Assembly: GCA_026724425.1 (NCBI GenBank)
Contig: JAIUCV010000023.1
Coordinates: 868,001 to 932,000, forward strand
Direction: 5' to 3'
Source of the DNA: Erythrophleum ivorense
Taxonomy: Eukaryota > Streptophyta > Magnoliopsida > Fabales > Fabaceae
Length of the DNA stretch: 64,000 bases
The notes under the pieces are model-generated. The model was not told where the DNA came from, ran no database searches, and was given only the letters and a program-made list of their open reading frames with translations. A program made the position numbers and the translations under genes. Positions 48,544 to 60,111 of the stretch are shown here, piece after piece (within the stretch, counting starts at the first letter, position 1; each line of letters starts with the position of its first letter).

Positions 48544-51310
48544 TGTAACAACCAGAAAAAAAAGAAGCTAAAAAATTTTTGAAGTCCTGAAATTTTCTAA
48601 GTCTGCTAGCTATAACGAGAAATGGCCTAGCTATAGCAAATGTACTTGTTCGCTATAGCGAGAAATAGTCTAGTTATAGCGAGAGTGCCTTTTAGCTATA
48701 GCGATAATGCTTCTAGCTATAGCAAGTGCAAGCATCCTATACAAAAACCAGGGAGCTACTCACTGTAGCACACACTGTAGCAAAAACAAGGGTCTAAGAC
48801 TGATACGTGCTTGCCGTAACGAGGGTTATTATTCGCTATAGCGAGGGTTAGTCTGGAAAAGCGTGAAAAAAGAGAATTTGACTTCTTAAAGCGTCCAAAT
48901 CCATTCCTTTTCTTTTAACTAACCTAAGCTTCGACCAAAAGAGAGAGAAAAGGGCTGTGGAGAGAGAGAGAGACCAAGAAAAGGAAGGAAGAACAAGGAA
49001 AAGGTAAGCAAGCTTGAGATTTCCATAGCTTTTCTTCTTAGAATCTTGTTCTTCTTTCTTTGCCCTCTCTTTCTATGATTTTGGTTGTTGAATTAGTTGG
49101 GTTTTAAGCTTAGTTCAGACGAGAAAAAGTGAAAAACCACTCTTAAAGAAAGCTAAAACTCATGTATCTTTACTTCTTCTTCTTTGCTTTCCTTAAGTAT
49201 GTTGGTTTTACCAACTTGAGAGCTTGAGAGAGAAGAAGAGTTGATGAAATTCTAGAGAGAGAGAATCCCTAGTTTCTCATATATTTAGTGGGGTTTGCCT
49301 TAATGAAGAGCCCCCGAGCTTTGTGAATATTGTTGATTTATGAGAGAGTAATTTCATGCTCTTTGTGTGTCTAGGCTCAAGAGAAGAACCTTTATCTAGT
49401 TATGATTGTGAAACCAAGAAGGGAGAAGAGAAATTGAAAGGGAAGGCTTGTGTTGGCTTGTAAGGTAGCTCTCCACTCTTTCTTGTTACATTCTTAGATG
49501 TGTAATAATCATTGTATACTTGTGTATATGCTTGTATTGTGAGACATGCCATTCGATATTGCCTTGATGCATTAGTACTAATATGCTTATGTTTGGGTTG
49601 TGAAAATTGCTCGGGTGAGGTGGTACCGAAAGTCCCTTAAGACGGGTGAGGTGGAGCCAAAATTCCCTAAACCAAGGGTGAAGCCAATCCAAAAGTCCCA
49701 AAACTCAGGTGAGGCTAGACCAAAAGTCCCTAGAGCTTATTCTTAGCATTGATATGATATCATGGCATGAAAATCATATGTTATGTAATTGTGAATGGTT
49801 TGCATACTTTGATTTGTTTATATGCCTTGATTACTTCCGTGAATGAGTATATGAGCTACTGAGATTCCATGAATTTCACCCCCTTCCCTCTCCCATCTTA
49901 ACATGTTAGGTGGAGCTCAAGGAGATCCAAGTGCACACCAAGGAGCCTAATTGAGCAAGCTTAGGGAGTTGTATAGCTATTTTGGTTCTTTTGTTGTAAA
50001 GAGGTGCTAAAATGAATATGCACCTATTATTTTTGAGATGTAAATATTTGATCAAGTGTAAAAATATGTATAAATGATGTATGAATTATGTAGAGAGCCA
50101 AAGCAATGAAAATGTGAGATTTGGCCCTTTTGTGACTTATACATAATAGTGTATTTTGGCCCGTAACATAGTGAGTTTGAAATGTATGATGATTTGGACC
50201 ATTTAGGTATTTTATATATACTATATTTATGCTTTAAAACTTGCCCAAGAGGTACTAGAACATGTGGGAGGCCATTTGGACCCACTTTGAACCATTTTGG
50301 GTGCCAAAACCGTCAAATTTGTGAGTTACGTCAAAGTATGACCAAATAAGCTCTTCTTGATATGAAATTTGACATGTCTCTAGAGCCTATTGAGAGCTTC
50401 TTAGGAAGCTAAAGTGGGTAGTATTTGGAGGTCTAGAGAATATTTGGTAAATTTTTGAAGTTGGAGAATTTTTTGGTTTTAGTTATTGTACTATGCAACT
50501 AAGTCTGAAAATGAATCTATGTCATTCATAGACCAAACGGTATCCAATTGTTATGAAATTTTATGGGCATAAACTAGATATCCACAGTGACCTATAACAA
50601 TTTGAAGCACCTCAATTGGAGGTCTGTAGAGGGAGACACGACTTTTTGAAGTTCTATGTTAGCATCAGGGAAGCTATCCGACCTTCGTTACTGTTCTATC
50701 ATTTTTTAAAGTCAAGGGCTACTGAGCTGATCTAGACTTATTTTTTTCCTCTAGTTAAAATCTTTATCTTTCTAAATTAATATAGTTTTACTAGATTGTA
50801 TTTTTTGGAAATTAGTTATGAATTTTTGAATTTTATGATAGCAAGCTGCACCAGTACCAGGGATAGCCAGATCTCTGTCTCTTTTTTTATGTCAAACATG
50901 GTCCAGACGCTGAGATTATGATTGAGAATTATTTTTAGTGTAAATTTAACACTTAGAGCTTTCTAGAGAGCTATTTATTTCTTGATTCTCATTTTTCTAT
51001 AATTATTTATGATTTTCCAAAGTTAGAACTAAAAATCTAACTTTTGGGTCCATTTAAGAAATTGAATTTTCATAGTTTTTGGCTTCATATCTGTGGTTTA
51101 TGGGTTGTTTGAGGCTATATATGAGTTGTATAAATGGTGTTTGAGTAGAAAATATGAATGATGGGTTCACGGGACCCATGGGGCAAAATATGACTAATTA
51201 AACTCTGACTTAAAGTAGTAACATACCACGGTTTTGGTCCTTTTTTTGGAAATCATATGGAATCAAGCCTAAAGGGAGATTAATTGAGGTTAAAACATTA
51301 TGGTGTTATA
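48544..51310 (+). mobile_element. Solo LTR B, TSD GATAA/GACAA
   Basis: TGTAACAACC at 48544 and ATGGTGTTATA ending 51310 (terminal CA changed to TA). Flanks are GATAA (48539-48543) and GACAA (51311-51315), one mismatch. It is homologous to A (inverted) and C (direct). The near-palindrome cluster at 48606-48846 precedes a purine-rich leader-like tract (48940-49005) ending AAAAGGTAAGC, a good donor motif. Non-coding; 2,767 bp. Confidence 0.82.
48606..48846. repeat. Cluster of GCTATAGC-type near-palindromes in LTR B
   Basis: At least nine copies such as TTCGCTATAGCGAG, CTAGCTATAGCAA and CTAGTTATAGCGAG within 240 bp, in the same LTR position as in A and C. Confidence 0.85.
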
Positions 51311-51315
51311 GACAA

Positions 51316-51700
51316 CATTACTATGGTTATTTGTATAGAATTACAATCATCATTAAAGGTTGAAATATTATTTAAGAAACTAGACATTCACAGTGACTTG
51401 TAGCAACTAGAAGCACCTCATTAGAGGGTTGATATTTTATAATTTTTTTGAAAAACTTGGTAATAAGTGCTAAAGGAATTTTGCTTTTGAGTGTTGTTTT
51501 TAAGGAAGTTATTTTCCTATCTCCCACTTGTTTGCAAAGTTTATCAAAGGACAAAACTTGGATAAAGTTTCTCAAGTGTTTACTAGTAGATCTTTCAATC
51601 TAAACATAATACATGGAAGAACTCTTTTAGGAGAATTAATTATGAGGTGCAAAATTATAAAAAAAAAACTCTATATGTTAATTTTTTCTTTTTTACTAAA
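51316..51700. repeat. Short LTR-derived scrap and flanking DNA
   Basis: 51374-51425 (AACTAGACATTCACAGTGAC, then GCAACTAGAAGCACCTCATT) repeats a phrase found inside LTRs B, C and D, so it is a small broken copy of that family. The rest is unassigned. Confidence 0.5.
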
Positions 51701-51719
51701 CAAACACTTAAATATTGTG

Positions 51720-51990
51720 CATAAGTTATCCTTTAACAAATTGGGCACAAAGAAACCTGAGGGAAAGGCAGACCTTGAAAGCAAGTTAAACATAATTTGG
51801 CAGAAGGTATATCGGGTCAGGTGCTTCAGCTCTGTATTCTCTGTTAGTAACGAGAGTAGCAGAAAGATAAGCTTTGGGAATTGTTAAGCTGGTGCATCCA
51901 GAGAATGCAGGTGCTTCAAGTCAGAATGGTTCATCAGCAGTACGCACATTATATTCTAATAGAAGTTATCAAGATTCAAGATTGTAACCA
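51720..51990 (+). pseudogene. Possible relict coding exon, unidentified
   Basis: Base composition is less AT-rich than the surroundings. One frame reads NESSRKISFG near 51870; another continues KLVHPENAGASSQNGSSAVR, then SNRSYQDSRL and a stop at about 51985. The two join only with a frame change. It looks like a damaged last exon of some gene, but I do not recognise the protein. Confidence 0.3.
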
Positions 51991-51999
51991 CAATGAACC

Positions 52000-52910
52000 A
52001 TAATGAAATTTCTTTGTCAGAAGGCTATGTGTATTTCTAAGGCTAAAATTCACTTTTTATCCCTTAATTTTACATCAAATTTCAGTTTTGTCCTCTACTG
52101 ATTTTTTGTTTCACTTTTGTCCTCTATCTTCACTAGGTGATTCAATTTATTCCTCTTACTAGACATCATTAACGTAGCTAGTAACAGAGTCATACGTGAA
52201 CATAGTTAAGCCAAATTTGTAGTTTTATGTGGCAAAGAAGCCCAAAATGCAACTGTTGATATGGATTTGCAGCAACCAAATGGTGCATTTTGGTTGTGGC
52301 AGACCAAGTCAATCTCCTTGCACTATCAAATTTGGTTGAAGAATGATTAATTTTGATTGTTATAAATCAAAGTCAATAGGTGTGTTTTGTTCTCATTTGC
52401 CTTACAAGATTGCAGATCTGGCTTGACTTTGTCCACATAGAACTTGACCATTAGTAATATTAGAGAAATTCTTATATATACTTAGTGTAAAATGTCATTT
52501 ATAAATCTTAACGGTTAAGATTTATTTTGCACATAAAACCTACTTATACTGCATATAAGTCTTACTTGTACAAATTCAATTATGACCATTGATTTTATTA
52601 GGTACACCATGCATAAGGTACACCTAACAAAATTTTGTAATATTAATATCATGAAGAGAGAGAATAAAATTAGAACAAAAAATAATTGAGAGACAAAAAG
52701 GAAATGTATAGGTAAGGACAAAATGTAGACTTCAGCCTTTTATTTAATATATTATTTGATTTCTCTCTCTCTTCCAAATTTCCTAATAATAGTTGGTTTC
52801 CTTTTTTTCCTTTTTCTGTATTTCACTTTTTCCCAAATTTTACTCTTTCAACTATGGAATCCAATTTTTTTTTGGTCGAATATACATGGAATCCGATGAA
52901 ATGGTATGTT
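52000..52910. other. Non-coding DNA before the copia element
   Basis: T-rich and A-rich stretches with no supported gene; short open frames at 52515-52721 and 52793-53035 are low-complexity. Confidence 0.45.
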
Positions 52911-52915
52911 TAAAT

Positions 52916-53234
52916 TGTACATTACTTCTATTTCTACATTCATGGTTACCGTTTAAGCATTCATGGTACTGTTTCATACATTCATGGTGGTCCGTTACAT
53001 TCGTCAGTTTCATTTATTACTCATCAACGTCTTGATGGGGGCGCTAGAGTTTCAACCTATAAATAGGAATGCTAGGGTCCCTGGGTTCAAAGCACAGAAA
53101 GGCTCGTACACCATCTGGAGAGGTTCTAGAACTTGGAAGACATCCCACGATCCAAAAAGAAGTTATTTTACGGCAATGGCGAGAGGTAAGCTTCGCTTCC
53201 AATTAGAACTCATACATAGATTTTAAAGCTTGCA
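52916..53234 (+). repeat. 5' LTR of the copia element
   Basis: 319 bp, TG...CA ends. TATAAATA at 53058-53065 is the likely TATA box. An open frame of 87 codons at 52963-53226 spans the LTR and recurs in the 3' copy, but it is most likely chance. Confidence 0.9.
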
Positions 53235-53236
53235 TT

Positions 53237-53246
53237 TGGTATCAGA
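53237..53246 (+). promoter_or_regulatory. Primer-binding site of the copia element
   Basis: TGGTATCAGA directly after the 5' LTR matches the 3' end of initiator methionine tRNA, as in most plant copia elements. Confidence 0.85.
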
Positions 53247-54399
53247 ACATCAGTTTTGCTTTTGCCTTGTATGAAAATAGCTTTTTTCATAGTCTCCAGT
53301 ATGATTATTTTGGCCAATTTTTCTCATAAAAATTCGGATTCATTTTTGCGTATTTTTTGCAAAAATGAATTTATAGATTTGTAGGAAATTAAATTCTGAG
53401 AATGTTGGCTTTTGAATTGCTCAAAAAGGAGTTAAAATGACTAAAACATGGCCAGATATCCAACTGGGTCCAACTTGGGTCGGGTCAACCCAAGATATAC
53501 CAAGCTAGAGGTAGAAGACGTAGTAAACAGTGTGTTTTATGCTTTTGGCATTTAAACAAAAATTGCACAGCATGGGCGCATGGGTATTTGAACTCATGGC
53601 CCTTTAGGATTAAAGGCAACACTTGCCATGCCTTCCAACCATGTCTTTAGTCATATTATTGCATATATATATATATATATATATAAGGTGTGCTTCAAGT
53701 TATTTCCTAAATAATATTATTTTAGAATTTAGTACAACACCTAATTTTGATATTAGATAATGATTCTTGGAATTATTTTGAAAAAAAAGGTATATATTAT
53801 TATTTATTTTTTAAATAATTTAAATTTACCTTATATATGCAATATATTTGTTTCATTTCATTGCATATAATGAAAATTTTAAATAAATTAATAAATACAC
53901 ATGTTAATATTATGTTTAATTAGCATGTTGTTTATTTGTTTATTTATTTGCCTTATTTATATATTTAGGTAAAATATGTTGATTAAAATTCCAAAATGCC
54001 TAGTGATGTAAAATATGCTTAGTTAAATTATAAATTAGCCACAACATTTTTAATTTAGCTAAGTTATATATTGGGAGTTAAATCACATAAAGAATGGGAA
54101 AATTTTGTAATTGATTCATTTAAATATAATGGATTTTATCTCACAGGAATTTCTATTATATTTAGATGAACAATTAGGGTGAAATAACAAATTACCTTTC
54201 TTAATTTACCTACAAGGATTAGGAAATGACAATAATTTGTTAGTTTCATCATACGGATTATTTTTTTAATAAAACTTAACCCATAGGTAGTTTTATTTAA
54301 TTTTGAAGCATGTTTTGCATAGGTAAAATACACAATTATGTATTAGTCTCATACTTGACTTAGCATGTATATTTCATTTTTGCAGCTTTTCATCTTATT
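53247..54399 (+). other. Untranslated leader of the copia element
   Basis: Long AT-rich leader between primer site and gag, with a (TA)n tract at 53663-53685. No coding frame. Confidence 0.6.
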
Positions 54400-55190
54400 A
54401 ATTTTCCTAACATCCAAAATGACATTCTTGATCTAAATGGTGATAATTATAAGATTTGGAAAGAGAGGATCCTCCTTTAATTAGGGTGGATGGACATAGA
54501 CTATGCCATAAGAAAAGATGAACTACCAACACCGGATGATAATAGTATTGAGGTAGAATTTGACCTTTATAAGCGTTGGGAGTGATCTAATCGCCTTAGC
54601 ATGATGTACATTCAAACCAACATTTCGCCCAGCATTCGAGGTTTTATCGGAGAGCGTAGTAATGTAAGGAACTTGCTGAAGGCTATTGATGAACAATTTG
54701 AGTCTTCAGATAAGGCCCTTGCCAGCACCCTAATGTCTCAATTATCATCAAGCTAACTGAAATTAAGGGTGTGCATGAGCACATCATGAAAATGAGAGAC
54801 ATTGCGACATAACTTAAGGCACTAGAAGTAGAGATGTCTGAATCCTTTCTTGTGCACTTCATTTTGAACTCACTTTCTCAACAGTATGGACCCTTCAAGA
54901 TCTCTTACAACACACATAAAGATAAATGATTTATTAATGAACTTTTGACCATGTGTGTTCAAGATGAGGGGAGACTATTGATGGAGCAAGGAGAGAGTTC
55001 TCATTTAAAAAGTGCACATGTGGTCACAAAGGGAAGGAACAAACAAGCTAAGCAAAAAGAAAAGGGCACAACATCCTTCCAGTCAAACATCAAGAAAGAA
55101 TCCAAGTATTTCTTCTGTAAAAGAAGAGACACGTTAAAAAGGATTGTGTTAAATTTAAGGCTTGGTTATCAAGAAAGGTAATCTAATATC
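54400..55190 (+). pseudogene. copia gag remnant
   Basis: Plus-strand frames give DILDLNGDNYKIWKERILL, then LGWMDIDYAIRKDELPTP, NVRNLLKAIDEQFESSDKA and LVHFILNSLSQQYGPFKISY. These are typical of plant copia gag (UBN2-like). The CCHC knuckle near 55100 is damaged by a frame change (FFCKRRDTLK in place of a CxxCxxxGH motif). At least three stops interrupt it. Confidence 0.85.
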
Positions 55191-55229
55191 TCTAGTTTGT
55201 TATGAATCTCATTTAGTTGACGTTTGTCA

Positions 55230-56975
55230 TAATTCTTGGTAGGTTGACTCTGGTTCTACAATCCATATTTCAAATTCATTATAGGGATTTCTATACCACA
55301 GGAAGCTAGTGAGCAGTGAGCAGTGAGCTAAACATCTATTCAGGTAACAAGATGAGCTCTACTATTGAGGCTATTGGAACTTGTCAATTAGTTCTAGCAC
55401 TAGCTATATACTTAATTTAAAAAAGACCTTCTATGTACCTAGTTTTTCTAAAAATTTAATTTCAGTTTCCAGACTTGTACCTTTTGGATATTCCTTTCAA
55501 TTTTCAGATGTCAAATTTAAGTTATTTTATAAATTTGAATTAGTTGGGAATGGTATTTTTTCTAATGGTCTTTTTCAAATTAACTTGCAACCTAATACCC
55601 TGTGTGCATTGAATGTTGGACTTAAGTGAAATATGATAAACGAAAATTCCTCTATGTTATGGCAACAGAGGCTAGGGCATATATCCTTGGAAAGAATTAA
55701 GAGGTTAGAAAATGAAGGAATACTTAGTACCTTAGATTTCACTGACTTTCATACTTGTATTAACTGCATTAAAGGAAAGCAGACAAACAAGTTAAAGAAA
55801 GGTGCTAAGAGGAGTTCAGATTTATTAGAGATTATACATGCAGATATTTATAGTCCAAACATAGACTTATAAGGTTAGAAGTATTTTATCACCTTTATTG
55901 ATGATTACTCACATTTTATGTATCTCTACTTGCTTCATAACAAGAACGAAGCTTTAGATGTTTTTAAGATATTTAAAGTAGAAGTAGAGAAACAATGTGG
56001 TAAACAAATAAAGATTATGAGGTCAAATAGAGGTGGTGAATACTATAGTAAATACACTGAAGATGGACAAGCACTAGGTCTATTTGCAAAGTTTCTTTAA
56101 AAGCATGGGATAGTACCCCAATACACCATGCCTGGTTCACCAGACCAGAATGGTGTGGCAGAAAGAAGAAATAAGACCTTGTTGGACATGGTGTGAAGTA
56201 TGGTTAACAACTCTAAACTTCCTAGATCCTTATGGACTAAAGCACTTAAGATGGCTATGTATATATTAAACTGGGTTCCATCCAAGGCTGTTTCTAAAAT
56301 ACCTTTTGAGTTATGGAAAGGTTGGAAGCCTAGTTTGCAACATGTACACATTTGGGGTTGTCCATCAAAAGTAAGGATTTATAAGAGAAGAAGTTAGACC
56401 CTAGGACCATAAGTGGTTATTTCATTGGTTATGTCGAAAGGTCAAAGGGATATAGATTTTACTGTTCATCATATAGTGCTAGGATTGTGGAATCAAGAAA
56501 TGCTAAGTTTCTTGAGAATGACTTGATTAGTGAGAGCCATCAATTGGGAATCATAGTACCAAATGAAGAAAACCCTATTTCAAGGGATGCTCTGGTTGGT
56601 ATTAACAACACCCCTCAAGAATAAATAGGAGTTGAACAACCAACTATTATAGTTCCACCTACTAATGATGATCTAATAAGACCTGTTGTACAGCCTTCTT
56701 CCTAAAAAAGTGTTGATACAACATTAAGAAGGTCAAGTAGAGAAAAGAAGTCTACAATTCTTAGTTATTATATTGTGTATTTACAAGAATCTGACTTTAA
56801 CATTGGTGCCGAAAATGTTCCAGAAATGTTTTCACAAGCCATGAGTAGTAGGCAATCTAAGTCATGGTTACACACCATGAAGGATGAGATGAATTCAATG
56901 GCTTCTAATGGAGTTTAGGATCTTGTTTCGTTGCCTACTGGTGCTAAAGCCATTAGTTGTAAATGGGTCTTTAAG
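55230..56975 (+). pseudogene. copia pol 5' half: protease, integrase, start of RT
   Basis: A protease trace (WVDSGSTIHIS-like, about 55240-55275) is followed by the GAG-pre-integrase zinc region (LGHISLERIKRL, CINCIKGKQ; 55633-55872). The integrase core shows HADIYSP, FIDDYSH and PDQNGVAERRNKT, the DDE positions, in 55830-56170. A linker follows, then the first RT codons ending AISCKWVFK at 56975. Stops occur at 55870, 56098, 56193 and 56395 among others. The frame is cut off by the inversion. Confidence 0.88.
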
Positions 56976-58707
56976 AATGCTTAAACGGTAAGCATGAATG
57001 CAGATGAACGTAGAAATGGAAGTAACGTACATTCTCCCACTTGGTCCAAATACATGAAACTTTTTGTCCGAATGAAGAATTAGAACACATGGATTAAGGC
57101 GACAAATCCTCTAAAAATGAGTATTATCTTCCATGTATCACAATGCATTCTGTTCTTCTACTTAATGAATAAACCCTATGTTTATTCTGAGTCCAATTAA
57201 GATTGTTTCCTCAAATATAAATGTGTACACCAAAATGAGTAAACAATAATATATAATATAAGTTTCATTACAAATGGTATAAATTACATCAAACTCATAA
57301 GTGAGAATCAAGTCCTATTCTCAAAACATGATCCTTAAAACTAAATGGTGGCTGCCTTTTATTAAAGGATCAGCTATCATCAACTCAATGCTAACGTGTT
57401 CAATGACCAATTTCTTTTCTTTAACACGTTCCCATATGGCTAGATACTTTATGTCGATATGCTTACTTCGACTCCCACTTTTATTGTTCCTAGCTAAGAA
57501 AACAGTAGCTAAATTGTTGCAGAATATCCTTAATGGCTTAGAAATCGAATCTACAATTTTAAGCCCAGCAATGAAACTCCTTAACCATACACTATGTGAG
57601 GTAGCCTCAAAACAAGAGATGAATTCAGCCTCCATAGTAGAAGTAGCAATTAGAGTTTACTTTACGCTTCTCCAAGAAATAGCCCTGCCAACAAGAATGA
57701 AGATGTAACTTGATGTTAATTTTTGAGAATCAACACAACTGACAAAGTCTGAATCTGAGTAGCCAATTACCTCTAGGTTGTCAATACATCTATAAATAAG
57801 CATGTAATCTATGGTCCCCTTGAGGTACCTTAACACTTTTTTTGCAGCTCTCTAGTAGTCTATACCTGGGTAACTTTGAAATCTTCCTAACATTCTAACA
57901 GCAAACGCTATGTCAGGTCTAGCACAAACCTGAGCATACATAAGGCTACCTACAATAGAAGCATATGGAATGTTGCACATTTGTTCCCTTTTTAAATTTT
58001 TTTTCGGACATTGGTTCATATTGAACTTGTCTCCTTTCACAATAGGTGCTACACTCGATGAACAATCTTTCATCTGAAACCTCTTTGAGACCTTAGTGAT
58101 ATAGGCTTCTTATGACAATCCTAAAGCATAACGGGATCTGTTCCTATCAATTTTAATGCCAATGACATAAGATGCATCACCCATATCTTTCATATCAAAA
58201 CTTTTAGAGAGAAATTGTTTAACCTCATATAACAACCCTTTATCATTAGTTGTAAGTAGGATATCGTCCACATAAAGTATAAGAAAACAAGTTTTGCTCC
58301 CATTTACCTTTTGGTATATACATTGATCCATGATATTCTCTTCAAAACCAAAAGCAGAAGATAACATCATGAAATTTTAAATACCATTAACGGGAGGCTT
58401 ATTTCAATCAATATATGGACTTTTTAAACTTGCAAACTAAATGCTCACCTTTACTAAAGGAAAATCCTTCTGGTTGTTTCATATAGACCTCTTCCTTTAG
58501 ATCCTCATTGAGAAAAGCTATTTTCACATCCATTTGATGCAATTCTAAGTCAAAATGGGCAACTAATGCCAAAATTACTCGAAAAGAATCTTTCTTAGAT
58601 CCCGAAGAAAAAGTCTCCATGTAATTGATCCCTTCTTGTTGAGTGAATCCTTTTGCTACGAGTTTAGCCTTATATCTCTCAACATTGCCTAATGAGTCCT
58701 TTTTGGT
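56976..58707 (-). pseudogene. Inverted 3' half of copia pol (RT and RNase H) plus start of 3' LTR
   Basis: Reading minus from 58707: KKDSLGNVERYKAKLVAKGF, LHQMDVKIAFLNEDL, the RT catalytic box LYVDDILLTTND (58110-58370), PYASIVGSLMYAQVCARPDI, then RNase H with MEAEFISCFEA and SKHIDIKYL (57635-57321). After the pol end come a polypurine tract (GTGGGAGA near 57035-57042) and the first 56 bp of the LTR starting at 57031. It completes the plus-strand pol at exactly the codon where that breaks off (CKWVFK, then KKDSLG). Several stops and short gaps are present. Confidence 0.92.
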
Positions 58708-58974
58708 ACCATTTCATGCCTTCATGGTGGTCCGTTACATTCGTCAGTTTCATTCGTTACTCACTAGCGTCTTGATGGGGGTGCTAGAGTTTCAGCCTAT
58801 AAATAGGAATGCTAAGGTCCCTAGGTTTATAGCACAGAAAGGCTCGCACACCATCTGGAGTGGCTCTAGAACTTGGAAGACATCCGGCAATCCAAAAAGA
58901 AGTTATTTTATGGCAATGGCGGGAGGTAAGCTTCGCTTCCAATTAGAACTCATACATAGGTTTTAAAGCTTACA
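58708..58974 (+). repeat. 3' LTR of the copia element (main part)
   Basis: Matches 5' LTR from about 52975 to its end, including CCTATAAATAGG. The missing first 56 bp lie inverted at 56976-57031. Confidence 0.9.
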
Positions 58975-58979
58975 TAAAT

Positions 58980-59579
58980 TTCGTTGGGCCAGAGACTTTG
59001 AAGCAAAGAAGAACAAAAATGAAAATTGTGTCTTTTAGTGTGGGTTGTATGCGTCTAAATGATCGAGGGGAGCTTGTATTCATATTTTAGAATAGTGAAG
59101 TAGGATTAGGAAGTGCAACTGCGACAAAGCTTCCTGAGGTGCTTTTATGATAAGAAGTTTCCCAATAGAAAATGATTGTTAAGAGACTTTTCATCCCTGA
59201 TTTTTTAAAAGCAATATCGATGCATCACTCACATTTTTTTCTCAAAAATTTTGATTTACTTGGAGTTAGTCAGCATAGCAATCTGTCATTTCTACGATAT
59301 GATGGTATTATAATTGATTTGCAACATTTTTATAGTAATACTTCTTCACGCAAGAAACAACTCTATTTCTGAGGGTACGAATAGTATTCTTTAGAATTGT
59401 TTTATCTCCTCTCAATTCGATATGTCGATGAAGCTCATTAAAAGATGTTAATTTATTTTAAGTATTGATGTCTTCATATAAAAGTATTAATGTGAATAGA
59501 ACAACTTGGCTAACTAGTTAACTTTTGTAACTAATTCTATGCTGTTGCTTCTCATTTTGATCATTTCAGTTAATTGATT
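58980..59579. other. Non-coding DNA between copia and the next repeat
   Basis: No supported gene; a 66-codon open frame at 59172-59372 is unassigned. Confidence 0.4.
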
Positions 59580-60111
59580 TGTAATGACAGCACCAAAGTT
59601 TAGTGTAATGGTGGGGATAAACATGTTACTGATCAAAATGAGAATATATTACATAAGAAAATGTAACACAATTATATTCAATTCAATCACCCCACATACA
59701 TATGCCTCATCCCTTATTTATAGGTTACTAGAAAGGCAAGTCATCTAACAAAACTTCTAATACCCCTGATAGCTTCTACTAGCGACTAACTAGTTCCAAT
59801 GATTCCAACAAACTAAACCTATGTAGCAATACTCTCCTTTTAAAAATGATCCTTGTCCTCAAGGATCTTTACACAGAAATTCTGAAATTAAAAAATTTAA
59901 TGATTGTATTGAAATCAAAGACACCAAGAATGTTAGACCATTCAGCCAACTTCGATGGGGTGTTTGGGTTCAAGTAAGAAATCCCATTCATAGCAAATCT
60001 CAACCTCCTATTTATAATGGCTTTAAAGTTTGCTAACAAAATTGTCCACACTACTGGAATGGTGCCATAGTGGAAGGACCCTTGATGGTCTAAGCTTGCT
60101 TCACATAACAA
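59580..60111 (-). mobile_element. Possible gypsy-like 3' end: LTR and last pol codons
   Basis: On the minus strand, an open frame ends ILEDKDHFKRRVLLH, similar to the LEDKVxLKxGG end of some gypsy polyproteins. It is followed by a purine-rich AAAAGGAGAG tract near 59840, then a putative LTR of about 260 bp with a TATAAATAAGGG box and the end GTCATTACA at 59580. The frame further upstream (60111-59869) lacks clear integrase motifs, so this call is tentative. Confidence 0.35.

Larger units (their letters stand above)
52916..58974 (+). mobile_element. Complete but defective Ty1/copia retrotransposon with internal inversion, TSD TAAAT
   Basis: The element begins TGTACATTAC and ends TTTAAAGCTTACA, flanked by TAAAT at 52911-52915 and 58975-58979. 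Order on the plus strand: 5' LTR, primer site, gag, protease remnant, integrase, first codons of reverse transcriptase. From 56976 to 58707 everything is reversed: the 56-bp start of the 3' LTR, polypurine tract, RNase H and most of reverse transcriptase all lie on the minus strand. The rest of the 3' LTR follows in normal orientation. Stops and frameshifts run throughout, so it cannot move by itself. About 20 mismatches counted by eye between the LTRs over some 260 bp suggest an old insertion. Confidence 0.93.

Noticed and set aside
52963..53226. 87-codon frame repeated at 58643-58966
   Set aside because: It is conserved only because it lies in the two LTRs of the copia element.
57301..57708. 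135-codon plus-strand frame
   Set aside because: Antisense of the inverted RNase H region of the copia element.
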